From the NCBI RefSeq assembly GCF_943193015.1, contig NZ_CALPCM010000029.1, forward strand, positions 1 to 35,831: 35,831 nucleotides of DNA, written 5' to 3'. The DNA comes from Hominisplanchenecus_A murintestinalis. GTDB lineage: Bacteria > Bacillota > Clostridia > Lachnospirales > Lachnospiraceae. This document shows positions 7,275-15,308 of the stretch, in pieces. Every line of letters begins with the position of its first letter. Position 1 is the stretch's first letter. Under the pieces are notes generated by a model. It was given only the letters and a program-made list of their open reading frames with translations, did no database searches and was not told the DNA's origin. Both the position numbers and the translations under genes were made by a program.

Positions 7275-8354
7275 ATGATTACCATCACCGATACCTGTAA
7301 CCACCATCCCTGCCCGCCGGCATGGCAGCATCAGATTCCACCGGAATCTGTCATCTTTGACATTGAAACCACCGGTTTTTCTCCAAAATCTGCTTTTATT
7401 TATCTGGTTGGCGCGCTCACTCTCAAAAACGGTTCCTGGCAGCTCACTCAATGGCTCGCCGAATCCCCGAAAGATGAGCCTGAAATCCTCTCTGCCTTTT
7501 CATCCTTCCTCTCAGGCTTTCGTTATCTGATTCACTTTAACGGCGAAGCGTTTGATTTGCCCTTTCTGAAAAAAAGATGTGAAAAATATAAGCTGCCCTG
7601 CGGCCATCTAGATAAAGTGCAAAGTATCGACCTTTACCGTATATACCGCCCCCTGAAAAAGTTCCTGGGGCTTTCTTCCATGAACCTCAAATCCCTGGAA
7701 AACTTTCTTGAGTATTCCAGAGAGGATGAACTGGATGGGCAAAAACTAATTGCCGTCTATCATGAATTCTCCAGAGCTAAATCCCCTGCCCTGCGCCGGC
7801 TTCTTCTGCTGCACAATCATGATGACCTTCTGGGGACTGCCGCGCTCTTCTCCCTCAGCGCCTACCTGGAACTATTGGAAGGAGCTTTCAGATTACATAC
7901 CGCTCCCTCTGTCCAGGCAAATCAAGACTCTCTGATGCTAACCTTCAACATCAGCCTGCGCACTCCCATCCCCCAGTCGATTTCCATATCACGGGAAGAA
8001 GGCAGTTTCACAGCCTCCAGTTCTGCCGCCGTTTTACAGGTTCACGGAATTTGTGGCGCTCTGAAGCATTTCTTCGATGACTATCGCAGCTACTACTATC
8101 TTCCTCTGGAAGACACTGCAATCCACAAAAGCGTGGCAGCCTATGTAGACAAAGAACATCGCACCCCCGCAAAGGCATCTAATTGTTACTGCCGGAAAGA
8201 CGGATATTTCCTCCCGGGTTTTGCCGATGTCCAAACACCAAAATTTTACCGGAATTACGGAGATTCTCTCTTTTACTTAGAGTGTACAAAAACCTTCCTG
8301 GAAGATTTCACCAAACTGCATACATACGTTACAGCTTTCCTGCGCAACATGTAA
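7275..8354 (+). CDS. YprB-like ribonuclease H-fold (DEDD) exonuclease
   Basis: The 359-residue protein has a DEDD-type exonuclease core. Exo I is FDIETTG with D29 and E31, Exo II is HFNGEAFDLPFL, and Exo III-like residues are in LLHNHDDLLGTAAL. The layout matches the Firmicutes YprB family (ribonuclease H-like, PF13482), often annotated as an exonuclease. Acidic residues in these motifs normally bind two metal ions for 3'-5' hydrolysis of nucleic acid. The C-terminal half (about 200-359) has no recognisable domain and may be family specific. In Bacilli, YprB is often next to the helicase YprA, which is absent here. It is a single rightward gene between leftward operons, with its own promoter and a strong terminator at 8592-8630. 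The substrate is unknown. Confidence 0.82.
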   Translation: MITITDTCNHHPCPPAWQHQIPPESVIFDIETTGFSPKSAFIYLVGALTLKNGSWQLTQWLAESPKDEPEILSAFSSFLSGFRYLIHFNGEAFDLPFLKKRCEKYKLPCGHLDKVQSIDLYRIYRPLKKFLGLSSMNLKSLENFLEYSREDELDGQKLIAVYHEFSRAKSPALRRLLLLHNHDDLLGTAALFSLSAYLELLEGAFRLHTAPSVQANQDSLMLTFNISLRTPIPQSISISREEGSFTASSSAAVLQVHGICGALKHFFDDYRSYYYLPLEDTAIHKSVAAYVDKEHRTPAKASNCYCRKDGYFLPGFADVQTPKFYRNYGDSLFYLECTKTFLEDFTKLHTYVTAFLRNM

Positions 8355-8438
8355 AATCAACGCTCTCGCTTTTGCTAATATTGTAACATAACTCATCCTT
8401 AATTGCTACCCTCTGAAATGCCTTATTGAGGGCTATTG

Positions 8439-8583
8439 GTAACAGTTCAGCCCAGGACTTTGCACATGCTGCAAAGTCCGTGAGAATGCGTAAATTCAGA
8501 CAGAGAATCCATCCCTTTGCGATCAGCAAACTTTAAATGAGCTGGATTCCGTAACAGTGAAGCCGAAGGCTGAAATGTTACGG
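8439..8583. repeat. Structured intergenic element with three copies of a 14-base motif
   Basis: The gap 8355-8659 (305 bases) has no convincing gene but is highly structured. GTAACAGTTCAGCC occurs at 8439-8452, again with two changes at 8551-8564, and inverted with one change at 8568-8581. The last two form a hairpin (8549-8583) with an 8-pair outer stem CCGTAACA/TGTTACGG and an inner AGCC-GAA-GGCT stem. A separate perfect 10-pair hairpin, GGACTTTGCA-CATGC-TGCAAAGTCC, fills 8455-8479. The layout resembles a small dispersed palindromic repeat or a structured RNA. Which of these it is cannot be decided from one copy. Confidence 0.5.
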
Positions 8584-8591
8584 CTATTTAA

Positions 8592-8630
8592 CAGAGGAAG
8601 CCGCCGGGATTCTCCCGGCAGCTTCCTCTG
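8592..8630 (+). terminator. Strong terminator hairpin between the YprB-like gene and htrA
   Basis: CAGAGGAAGC and GCTTCCTCTG pair fully. After one C/A mismatch, GCCGGGA pairs with TCCCGGC around a TTC loop, giving 17 pairs. Rightward it is followed by the T-rich tgctttctatactttattt, so it should end the YprB-like transcript. Leftward it lies 30 bases after htrA and could act there too, although the downstream sequence is less U-rich. Confidence 0.78.
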
Positions 8631-8659
8631 CTTTCTATACTTTATTTGATGTACTATGT

Positions 8660-10396
8660 TTAATAATTAAAGAACTGCTCAAATGGATTGCCCATATATC
8701 CGTCGTCTTCCTGTCCATACCCTTCCTGAGGAATACTGTCAGGATTCTCCTGCGAAGGCTGCTGTGTACCTGTGGACGCATCTGCCGGACGTTCTCCTAA
8801 TGTCACACTCACAGTCCGCTCCACATACTCGCCGCCTTCGGCCGCAGCTACGATTACATCTATGGTTTCCCCTGCCTCATAGTAATTCATGCGGTCAAAC
8901 AAATCATCTTTCGAAGAAACTGTCTGCCCATCCAGCTTGGTAATGATATCGCCTTTCTTGATTCCGGCCGCTTCTGCCGGGGAACCTTCTTCTACTTCAT
9001 AGACAAACGCACCTGCAGGCATATTGTAGACTTCTTTCGCCTCCTCAGACACATCCCTTGGGGTAACGCCCATATAACCCATCTTCGACGCATCCACTTC
9101 TGTTCTGGTCTGCCTGTTCATCAGCTCATTCAGAATCGGCATTGCAGTATTTGTCGGAATCGCATACCCCATACCTTCCACGCCTGCCTGAGCTGCTTTT
9201 ACGGAATTGATGCCAATCAGTTCGCCTGCCGTGTTCAGAAGAGCGCCGCCGCTGTTTCCAAAATTAATGGCGGCATCTGTCTGAATCATGGAATTTGTCA
9301 CTTCATCTACCGTCACTTCCCTGTTCAGCGCACTGATATATCCGACAGTTAAAGACTGTCCGTACCCCAGCGCATTTCCGATGGCTACTACCTGCTGTCC
9401 CATTTCCAGATCTTCGGAATCGCCCTGCGGAATCACTTTAATCTGACTCTTGACTTCCTCCGGAATATCCGCCAGGTTTACGGCAATCACCGCGAGGTCA
9501 TGGCTTGGGTCGGTTCCCTTTGTCTGCGCTTTCACAACAGCGTCCTCTGGGTCTTTTGCATCCACTGTAAAGCATACGCTCAGCTCCTGGGCTCCCTCCA
9601 CCACATGGTTATTTGTAGCAATCAAAAGCTCTGTCTCATTCTGGGAAACAATTACACCCGAACCGGCGCTCTCCGTCTGCTGCTGATATGTCTGTCCGAA
9701 AAACATGCTCTGTACTTCTTCCACACCTCTATTTGTGATTGCCACGATAGAGGGCATCGCATTTTTCGCCACTTGTGTAATATCTGTAGTATTATTCAGT
9801 GAAACTGTCGTCCCGCTCGCTGTCTTTGTGTTTCCCTTGGCTTCTGTCTGCGCTACCTTATCAGCCGTCCCTACCGTCATCTCTGTTTCCCGGCCTATCA
9901 TCCTGCCGCCCACATAATCGGTAGCCTGGAATGCAGCGCTGGCTACCACGCCGAACACCACTGCCATTCCGGTGCATATTGCAAAGCTTTTCCAAAGCGG
10001 CCTCTGTCCTTTTGGCATTTTGCGGCGAGATACTTTCTGATTCTGAAACATCTGCCCCGGTTCACGCTGCCCTTCTATGTTTTCCTCTCTATTGTATGAG
10101 TAATGATAAAATCCCGACTGTTCCTCCGGGCTGTGCTGTACTACGCCGGAGTGAACAAACTCTGGCTCTTCCGGCTGAACCTCTTCATGAAATGTACGCT
10201 GCTCCTGCCCGAACTCCTCAGAATCTGTGAAAGTCTCCGCAGAGCCGCTCTCCTCTGTGTCTGCAAAGTACGGCGTCTCCTGTTCTTCCCCTCCCCCGTA
10301 ATATGTGGGTTCCGGCTCTGTCCCTGCGCCCTCAGACGTCACACCGTCCGTCCCCTGGTAATTCATCTCATCTTTATTATCAAATTCATCATACAT
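8660..10396 (-). CDS. htrA: HtrA/DegP-type membrane-anchored serine protease with PDZ domain
   Basis: HtrA proteases act outside the membrane on misfolded secreted proteins. The 578-residue protein has a long acidic, low-complexity cytoplasmic N-terminus (1-130, rich in Glu, Gly and Tyr). One membrane helix (about 137-158) follows, then a trypsin-like domain with catalytic H264 (NNHVVEG), D300 (SHDLAVI) and S382 (FGNSGGALL), and one PDZ domain (about 440-535, GAFVYEVEEGSPAEAAGIKK). The tail is Gln/Pro/Glu/Gly rich. The start has AAGGAGG nine bases upstream. It follows the GT2 gene at 10519 by 122 bases, where no clear promoter or terminator was found, so it may be transcribed with the polysaccharide genes. 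The cytoplasmic extension is longer than in many homologues. Confidence 0.93.
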   Translation of the reverse strand: MYDEFDNKDEMNYQGTDGVTSEGAGTEPEPTYYGGGEEQETPYFADTEESGSAETFTDSEEFGQEQRTFHEEVQPEEPEFVHSGVVQHSPEEQSGFYHYSYNREENIEGQREPGQMFQNQKVSRRKMPKGQRPLWKSFAICTGMAVVFGVVASAAFQATDYVGGRMIGRETEMTVGTADKVAQTEAKGNTKTASGTTVSLNNTTDITQVAKNAMPSIVAITNRGVEEVQSMFFGQTYQQQTESAGSGVIVSQNETELLIATNNHVVEGAQELSVCFTVDAKDPEDAVVKAQTKGTDPSHDLAVIAVNLADIPEEVKSQIKVIPQGDSEDLEMGQQVVAIGNALGYGQSLTVGYISALNREVTVDEVTNSMIQTDAAINFGNSGGALLNTAGELIGINSVKAAQAGVEGMGYAIPTNTAMPILNELMNRQTRTEVDASKMGYMGVTPRDVSEEAKEVYNMPAGAFVYEVEEGSPAEAAGIKKGDIITKLDGQTVSSKDDLFDRMNYYEAGETIDVIVAAAEGGEYVERTVSVTLGERPADASTGTQQPSQENPDSIPQEGYGQEDDGYMGNPFEQFFNY

Positions 10397-10518
10397 AATT
10401 GAATACCTCCTTCGTAACTTGCTTTTCTTAATTTCTGAAAACAGTTTATCAACGAATTGTGTTCAATCTGTGATGATTCCTTTAAAAAAATTTGCTCAAA
10501 AAAAGGCTTTCCTGTGTC

Positions 10519-11436
10519 CTACTTCCAATAATCCCTGTTCATCGTAAGTCTTAAAATCAGCCATTTCGGCAGCTTTCGGTAAGCTTTTCCCAGACAATAA
10601 CCAATATATTTAAACCCACTGTTCGCCGTCAGTTTAAAAATCATCCAGGGCTTCCCTATCTCCATCAGATATTTTGCGCTCTGCTTCACCATGCGGATTC
10701 CTTCGCTCTCAGACTTTGCCATGCCAAAAATCTCCGGATGCTCCGCCTGCGATACAGCCAAATCAAAGTTCCTCCTAAGCTGCTCTATATTCCCATAATT
10801 ATGGGAATGAATGACAGCTGCCTCCGCCACATAGGCAATCCTTCCTCCATCTTGTATAATTTTCCCTGCAAGAATCATATCTTCATTAAAAATTGTATGC
10901 TTTTCAAAACCACCGAGCTTTTCATACACGCTCCGGCGATACATCGCGCACACATTCGAACAGAAAAATGTCTTTATTCCATAGGTCTGCAAGTCTTCCA
11001 TAGACTTCACGCTGCTTTTCTCCGGATAGTTAAAGCTCCGGGTATAACGCTCCAGAATCCCGCAGTCCCTGCACGGAAGCTGCCTGGCATAAGCGGCCGC
11101 CACCTGCTTATCTTCAAAAGCCACTGCCAGCCTCTCCACCAGATATTCATCCTGCGGAATCGCATCCTGTGTAAGAAAAAGAATCAGATCTCCATCTAAA
11201 AGAGAAGCGGCACTATGCCTGGTGCCGCCATGATCAAACTCTTCTTTCCGCAGATGACGCACTTCCACATGCGGCAGTTCTTCATATCCCCTCTTGGGAA
11301 AATATTCCTCTTCCGTATTCATAAGAAGAATTTTTCCAATAGGATATGTCTGTCTCTGCAGCATCTGCATTAATTTATCAAACTTTTCATCCGGCTTATA
11401 TACCGGAACCACAAGATCGACTGTATACTCTTTCAT
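10519..11436 (-). CDS. GT2 glycosyltransferase, rhamnosyltransferase-like
   Basis: This 305-residue cytoplasmic GT-A enzyme starts YTVDLVVPVYKPDEKFDKL, a typical GT2 N-terminus. It fits the rhamnosyltransferase-like subgroup, with EFDHGGTRHSAA (about 66-77), LTQDAIP (88-94) in place of a classical DxD, and FNEDMILA (183-190) holding the likely catalytic acid pair. It would transfer a sugar, possibly rhamnose, from an NDP donor to the growing surface glycan. The donor is inferred from family resemblance only. The start lies 3 bases after the LCP gene stop, with a weak ribosome site inside that gene, so translation is probably coupled. Confidence 0.85.
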   Translation of the reverse strand: MKEYTVDLVVPVYKPDEKFDKLMQMLQRQTYPIGKILLMNTEEEYFPKRGYEELPHVEVRHLRKEEFDHGGTRHSAASLLDGDLILFLTQDAIPQDEYLVERLAVAFEDKQVAAAYARQLPCRDCGILERYTRSFNYPEKSSVKSMEDLQTYGIKTFFCSNVCAMYRRSVYEKLGGFEKHTIFNEDMILAGKIIQDGGRIAYVAEAAVIHSHNYGNIEQLRRNFDLAVSQAEHPEIFGMAKSESEGIRMVKQSAKYLMEIGKPWMIFKLTANSGFKYIGYCLGKAYRKLPKWLILRLTMNRDYWK

Positions 11437-11439
11437 AAC

Positions 11440-12732
11440 TTACTGTATTCCCGTCTCGTTAATAATGTTATTGCTGATTTCCTGTACTGTGTTTGAAGGC
11501 GTATACCCATCGCTTCCGAACAGCCATTTATGAAGCTCCAGTACATTCTGCGCCAGGTTCTGCGGGATCACGCAATCACCCGCACTGATATTCGCCGTCT
11601 GAAGTTCGAATGGAAAACCTGTAGTATCCGCCAAATTATATTTTCCTACGTCCATCGCCAGACTTAAAATTTCCGTCGTACTCAGGCTTGTCAGAATATG
11701 GGGCGCCATCTCGTCCACCATAGCATTCAGCTTAAGCAAATCCAGCGTCTTTGCCTTTTCCAATATTTTTTCCAATACGGTACGCTGCCGCTCGGTTCTC
11801 TTGTAATCGCTTCCCTCCGTATAACGGATTCTACAGTAAGACATCGCCTGCAGTCCATTCAATGTCTGAAGCCCCGGCTGCGTCACCGGAACGATTTCCC
11901 GCCCTGTCACCTGGGAACCTTCCTCCTGATAACCGTTAATCCATTTAATTTCATCTTCCTGTACGTCAATCTCAATACCGCCCATCAATTCGATAACATC
12001 TGCCAATCCATTGAAATCAATCGTAATAAAGTCCGTAATATTCAAATCCAGATTTTTATTGAGCATGTTTATCGAACGCTCCGGACCGCCGAAATAATAG
12101 CATTCCGTAGCCTTTCTGTACTCTCCGTTTGTATTATCCAGATACGTGTCACGATAGACGGATACAAGCTTAACGTCCTTCGTCTTATTGTTGATGCTCG
12201 CCACTATGATGGAATCGCTGTGTGCTTCGATATCCATCTTTCCCTCCCGGGAATCCACACCGTAAAGCGCAATATTCCTATAGCCGTCCAGCACTTCTGC
12301 CTCTGCCGCGTCAATTTCTTCGTTAATAATGATATCCCCTTTGGAAATATCCTGCTTTTTCAGCCTGCCCAGCTTAAAAGCAGCAAACAACACCACTGCC
12401 AGTATCAGCAGTACCAGGACTTCAATTGCAAAAATAACTTTCCGCCTGTTCCGGCGTTTCTTTCTTCTGTTATTCCTCTGTCCTTCCGGCTGATAGTAAC
12501 CGCCCCCCTGACCGTAACCGTCCTGATAATATCTTCCGTCCTCACGCCCGTAGCCATCCTGATACCCTCTTCCACCTTCCCGTCCATAAGGCTCCTGATA
12601 ATATCCTCCCCGGCCGCGCCTTCCGTATGGCTCATTTCCATACGGTTCCTGCTGATAAGGCGTCTGCCTTCCGTCCTCATAAGGATGTCCCATATTTCTG
12701 CGTCCATCTCGTGTATCTCTGTTTCTCGCCAT
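11440..12732 (-). CDS. LytR-CpsA-Psr (LCP) family wall-polymer ligase
   Basis: LCP proteins move undecaprenyl-linked glycopolymers onto peptidoglycan outside the membrane. The 430-residue protein has a cytoplasmic N-terminus (1-98) built of Tyr/Gly/Arg/Gln-rich repeats (YQEPYGREG, YQDGYGRED, YQDGYGQGG), then a basic patch, one membrane helix (99-119), and the LCP domain from about 150. Conserved residues are visible: D160 and R162 (GVDSRE), D173, R194-D195 (VYRDTYLD), and an Arg-rich segment SYCRIRYTEGSDYKRTERQR. It sits between the sugar-1-phosphate transferase (14-base gap) and a GT2, which supports attachment of this locus's glycan. The repetitive N-terminus is not required by the family and its role is unknown. 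Confidence 0.93.
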   Translation of the reverse strand: MARNRDTRDGRRNMGHPYEDGRQTPYQQEPYGNEPYGRRGRGGYYQEPYGREGGRGYQDGYGREDGRYYQDGYGQGGGYYQPEGQRNNRRKKRRNRRKVIFAIEVLVLLILAVVLFAAFKLGRLKKQDISKGDIIINEEIDAAEAEVLDGYRNIALYGVDSREGKMDIEAHSDSIIVASINNKTKDVKLVSVYRDTYLDNTNGEYRKATECYYFGGPERSINMLNKNLDLNITDFITIDFNGLADVIELMGGIEIDVQEDEIKWINGYQEEGSQVTGREIVPVTQPGLQTLNGLQAMSYCRIRYTEGSDYKRTERQRTVLEKILEKAKTLDLLKLNAMVDEMAPHILTSLSTTEILSLAMDVGKYNLADTTGFPFELQTANISAGDCVIPQNLAQNVLELHKWLFGSDGYTPSNTVQEISNNIINETGIQ

Positions 12733-12746
12733 AGTACCCCTTCTTC

Positions 12747-14147
12747 CTAATATGCATTTTTATTAACAAATCCCTTGAACAATGTGAGCACAAGTATCTT
12801 GATGTCAAATCCCACTGTCCAGTTTTCTATATAATACAAATCACATTCTATGCGCCTTTTAATTGAAGTATCTCCCCGATACCCGTTTATCTGCGCCCAT
12901 CCGGTCATCCCCGGACAGACCTGGTGTTTTACCATATAGCGCGGTATTTCCTCTCTGAACTTCTCCACAAACTGCGGCCTTTCAGGTCTTGGCCCTACCA
13001 GGCTCATCTCCCCTCTCAAAACATTAAAAAGCTGCGGCAGTTCGTCAATGCTCGTCCTGCGCATAAACTTTCCAAACCCCGTAATCCTGGGGTCATTTTT
13101 TACCGTCCAGCCCTTTTTCTCTTCTGTTTCTTTCTGAATTTCCATTGAGCGGAACTTATACATATGGAACGGCCTGTTATGCCGCCCTACTCTCTCCTGT
13201 TTGAAAATCAGCGGCCCCGGCATCGTCAGCTTCATCATCAGAACCGCAAAAAGCATAATCGGAGAAAACAGCAGGATAGCTGCCAGCGCCCCCAGAATAT
13301 CCATCGTACGCTTCACCATACGGTTAAACGTATTCGACAAGGGTACATGACGGATATTGATAACTGGCAGTCCCAGCAAATCCTCCGTATATGGTTTCGT
13401 GGGAATAATATTATTATAATCCGGTACAAACTTTGTATGCACGCCGGATTTCTCACACAGCGCCACGATATGCTCCAGCTTAAAATATTCATTCAGTCCC
13501 AGCGTAATCACAATTTCATCCAGACGGTTTTCCGGCAGGATGACCATCAGATTGTCAATACGCCCGATAACCTTTACATCCTTATATCTTGTTCCCCGCG
13601 CCACATTGTCATCCAGAACGCCCCGTATCAGATAGCCCCACTGGGGATTCTGCCGGATTCTGTCAATGTATTCCTCTGCCGCGCGGCTGTACCCCACTAA
13701 AAGGATATGCTTTAGGTTCATTCCTTTCTTGCGGATTTTCATCAGGAACATACGGATTAAATTCCGTACCAGCGTTTCCAGGAAAATATTAATTCCGTAA
13801 AACAGCATCATCATGCTGCGCGAGAAATTATCCTCATGCATCATATACAGCACAAGAATCAATGAAAACAAAGCAATCGTATTTGCCTTGATAATATTTC
13901 CCGCTTCCAGCCTGCGCCCCTGAACGCGCTTCGGAGTATAGAGGTTGAACGCATAATACAGAAGCAGCATTCCTGCTACCAGGAACGCCAGCGTAACCAT
14001 ATATGTCTCAAACGGAAGCTTCCCCACATTTTCCGGTGCAAGAAACGTAAACTGGATAAACCATGCCGCCAGATAGGAGACGGCCGTCACAGCTGCATCC
14101 ACAAACACATGCATCCGATTAAAGAATTGTTGGTTATCCTTTATCAT
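12747..14147 (-). CDS. Polyprenyl-phosphate sugar-1-phosphate transferase (WcaJ/CpsE-like)
   Basis: This enzyme starts glycan synthesis by moving a sugar-1-phosphate from an NDP-sugar to undecaprenyl phosphate. The 466-residue protein has four N-terminal helices (about 13-33, 48-68, 89-103, 112-130), a nucleotide-binding-like middle domain (ILLVGYSRAAEEY, 148-160), a membrane re-entrant helix (283-305), and the catalytic domain. That domain shows KFRSM (331-335), SIDELPQLFNVLRGEMSLVGPRPE (366-389) and PGMTGWAQ. The family's usual sugar is glucose or galactose, and here it is not determined. AGGAGG lies 7 bases before the ATG. A promoter candidate lies just upstream (14210-14238), so this gene may begin a second transcript with the LCP and rhamnosyltransferase-like genes. 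Confidence 0.93.
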   Translation of the reverse strand: MIKDNQQFFNRMHVFVDAAVTAVSYLAAWFIQFTFLAPENVGKLPFETYMVTLAFLVAGMLLLYYAFNLYTPKRVQGRRLEAGNIIKANTIALFSLILVLYMMHEDNFSRSMMMLFYGINIFLETLVRNLIRMFLMKIRKKGMNLKHILLVGYSRAAEEYIDRIRQNPQWGYLIRGVLDDNVARGTRYKDVKVIGRIDNLMVILPENRLDEIVITLGLNEYFKLEHIVALCEKSGVHTKFVPDYNNIIPTKPYTEDLLGLPVINIRHVPLSNTFNRMVKRTMDILGALAAILLFSPIMLFAVLMMKLTMPGPLIFKQERVGRHNRPFHMYKFRSMEIQKETEEKKGWTVKNDPRITGFGKFMRRTSIDELPQLFNVLRGEMSLVGPRPERPQFVEKFREEIPRYMVKHQVCPGMTGWAQINGYRGDTSIKRRIECDLYYIENWTVGFDIKILVLTLFKGFVNKNAY

Positions 14148-14209
14148 CTGTCCCCTCCTTCGTCAAAAATCCCAGCATTCTTTCCGCTAAATCACCATGA
14201 ATCTGCCTT

Positions 14210-14238
14210 ATCATACAATAGATGTCTAAAAAGGGCAA
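14210..14238 (-). promoter_or_regulatory. Candidate promoter for the sugar-1-phosphate transferase gene
   Basis: Read leftward there is TTGCCC (14233-14238), a 17-base spacer and TATGAT (14210-14215), in the 142-base gap between the GT2 at 14290 and the transferase at 12747. Start of transcription would be near 14203, giving a leader of about 55 bases. The -35 matches four of six positions. No terminator is visible before it, so it may be an internal promoter. Confidence 0.48.
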
Positions 14239-14289
14239 CTAAATTTTTTCTTAACACTATAATAAACACACCAGCGCGGCTGCAAGCCT

Positions 14290-15249
14290 CTAACGCCCCC
14301 TTAGCCTGCGGACAATGTTCACCCAAAGCTCTATTTGTATTTTTGCATAATTTTTCAGGTTTCTTGCCTGAAACGGTACTTTTTTCCCCTCCCTGGCCAT
14401 AGTGATTCCCTCTGCCAGACCTTTGGCATAAAGTGTTCCGTATCCTTTTTTCAGGAAAAACAAGTATTTCACCAAAAATCCCGCCGCTAAAAAGGGCAGA
14501 TTTAAAAGAATCTGCGCCATCGGCATATTTTTGTAAATCATATAGACATTATTCCGTGAAGAATGGCGCACTTTAAATTCGTTGTATCTGGAGCCTGTGG
14601 TGCCGCTTCCGGCATGATAAACCACTGCCTCTGGCAAATAGCGGTTTTTATACCCGTAAATGCGCGCCCGGTAGCCCACATCAATATCTTCCAGATACGC
14701 AAAATGCTTTTCATCAAAATACCCGATTTCTTCAAACACAGCTTTTCTGTAGATAGAAGCGCCTCCACAGGGTGCAAAAATCTCCCGCTCTTTCTGGCAG
14801 GCTCCGACAGGCTTATCTTTCCCCAGGGCATACGCCCATCCTAATGCACAATAGTAGTCCCCCGCGTCGTCAATCTTGTCCGGCTCATGCATATTCCGAA
14901 GCTGGGCGGAGCATGAAAAACACTTCTTGTACTTATGGATTCCCGATGCCATTTCTTTTACGAAATCTTTGTCAGCTTTCACATCATTGTTCAACAGAAT
15001 CACATAGGGAGTTTCTGCCGTCTGAATGCCTCGGTTTACTGCCCTGCAGAACCCGCCGTTATCCGGCAGGCTGATGATGCGCACATTCGGGAAATGTGTT
15101 TTCACATACTCTACACTGCCATCTGACGAGCCGTCATCTACCAGAATCGTATCAAATTCCGTAAAGCTCTGGGCTTCGAGTGATTCCAGGCAGTCTCCTA
15201 AAAATTTTTTTCCGTTGTAGTTTGGTATCACCACTGATACTTTTTTCAT
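14290..15249 (-). CDS. GT2 glycosyltransferase, single domain with C-terminal membrane segment
   Basis: The 319-residue protein begins KKVSVVIPNYNGKKFLGDCL. It shows the GT-A features VDDGSSDGS (38-46), NNDV (87-90, DxD-like), CGGASIYRKAVFEEIGYFDE (161-180) and LEDIDVGYRAR (187-197, catalytic ED). The pattern is typical of GT2 enzymes of rhamnan and capsule clusters. A hydrophobic segment at about 246-266 probably attaches it to the inner membrane face. The start at 15249 has an AGAGG site and the canonical N-terminus; a start at 15270 only adds charged residues. Donor and acceptor are not predictable. Confidence 0.88.
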   Translation of the reverse strand: MKKVSVVIPNYNGKKFLGDCLESLEAQSFTEFDTILVDDGSSDGSVEYVKTHFPNVRIISLPDNGGFCRAVNRGIQTAETPYVILLNNDVKADKDFVKEMASGIHKYKKCFSCSAQLRNMHEPDKIDDAGDYYCALGWAYALGKDKPVGACQKEREIFAPCGGASIYRKAVFEEIGYFDEKHFAYLEDIDVGYRARIYGYKNRYLPEAVVYHAGSGTTGSRYNEFKVRHSSRNNVYMIYKNMPMAQILLNLPFLAAGFLVKYLFFLKKGYGTLYAKGLAEGITMAREGKKVPFQARNLKNYAKIQIELWVNIVRRLRGR

Positions 15250-15308
15250 TCTTTCCTCTTTCTGGCGCATTTGGTGTGTTATCCCGGCAAGCTGGGAACT
15301 TTCCCATG

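Noticed and set aside
8455..8479. Perfect 10-pair hairpin considered as a terminator
   Set aside because: No T-run follows on either strand, so it is described as part of the structured intergenic element instead.
8329..8529. Small 66-residue leftward open frame after the YprB-like gene
   Set aside because: It has no convincing ribosome site, overlaps the exonuclease 3' end and the hairpin element, and looks like chance coding within that repeat-like sequence.
11698..12750. Long rightward open frame opposite the LCP gene
   Set aside because: It is antisense to a gene with clear domains, lacks a ribosome site and recognisable motifs, and reflects codon bias of the true strand.
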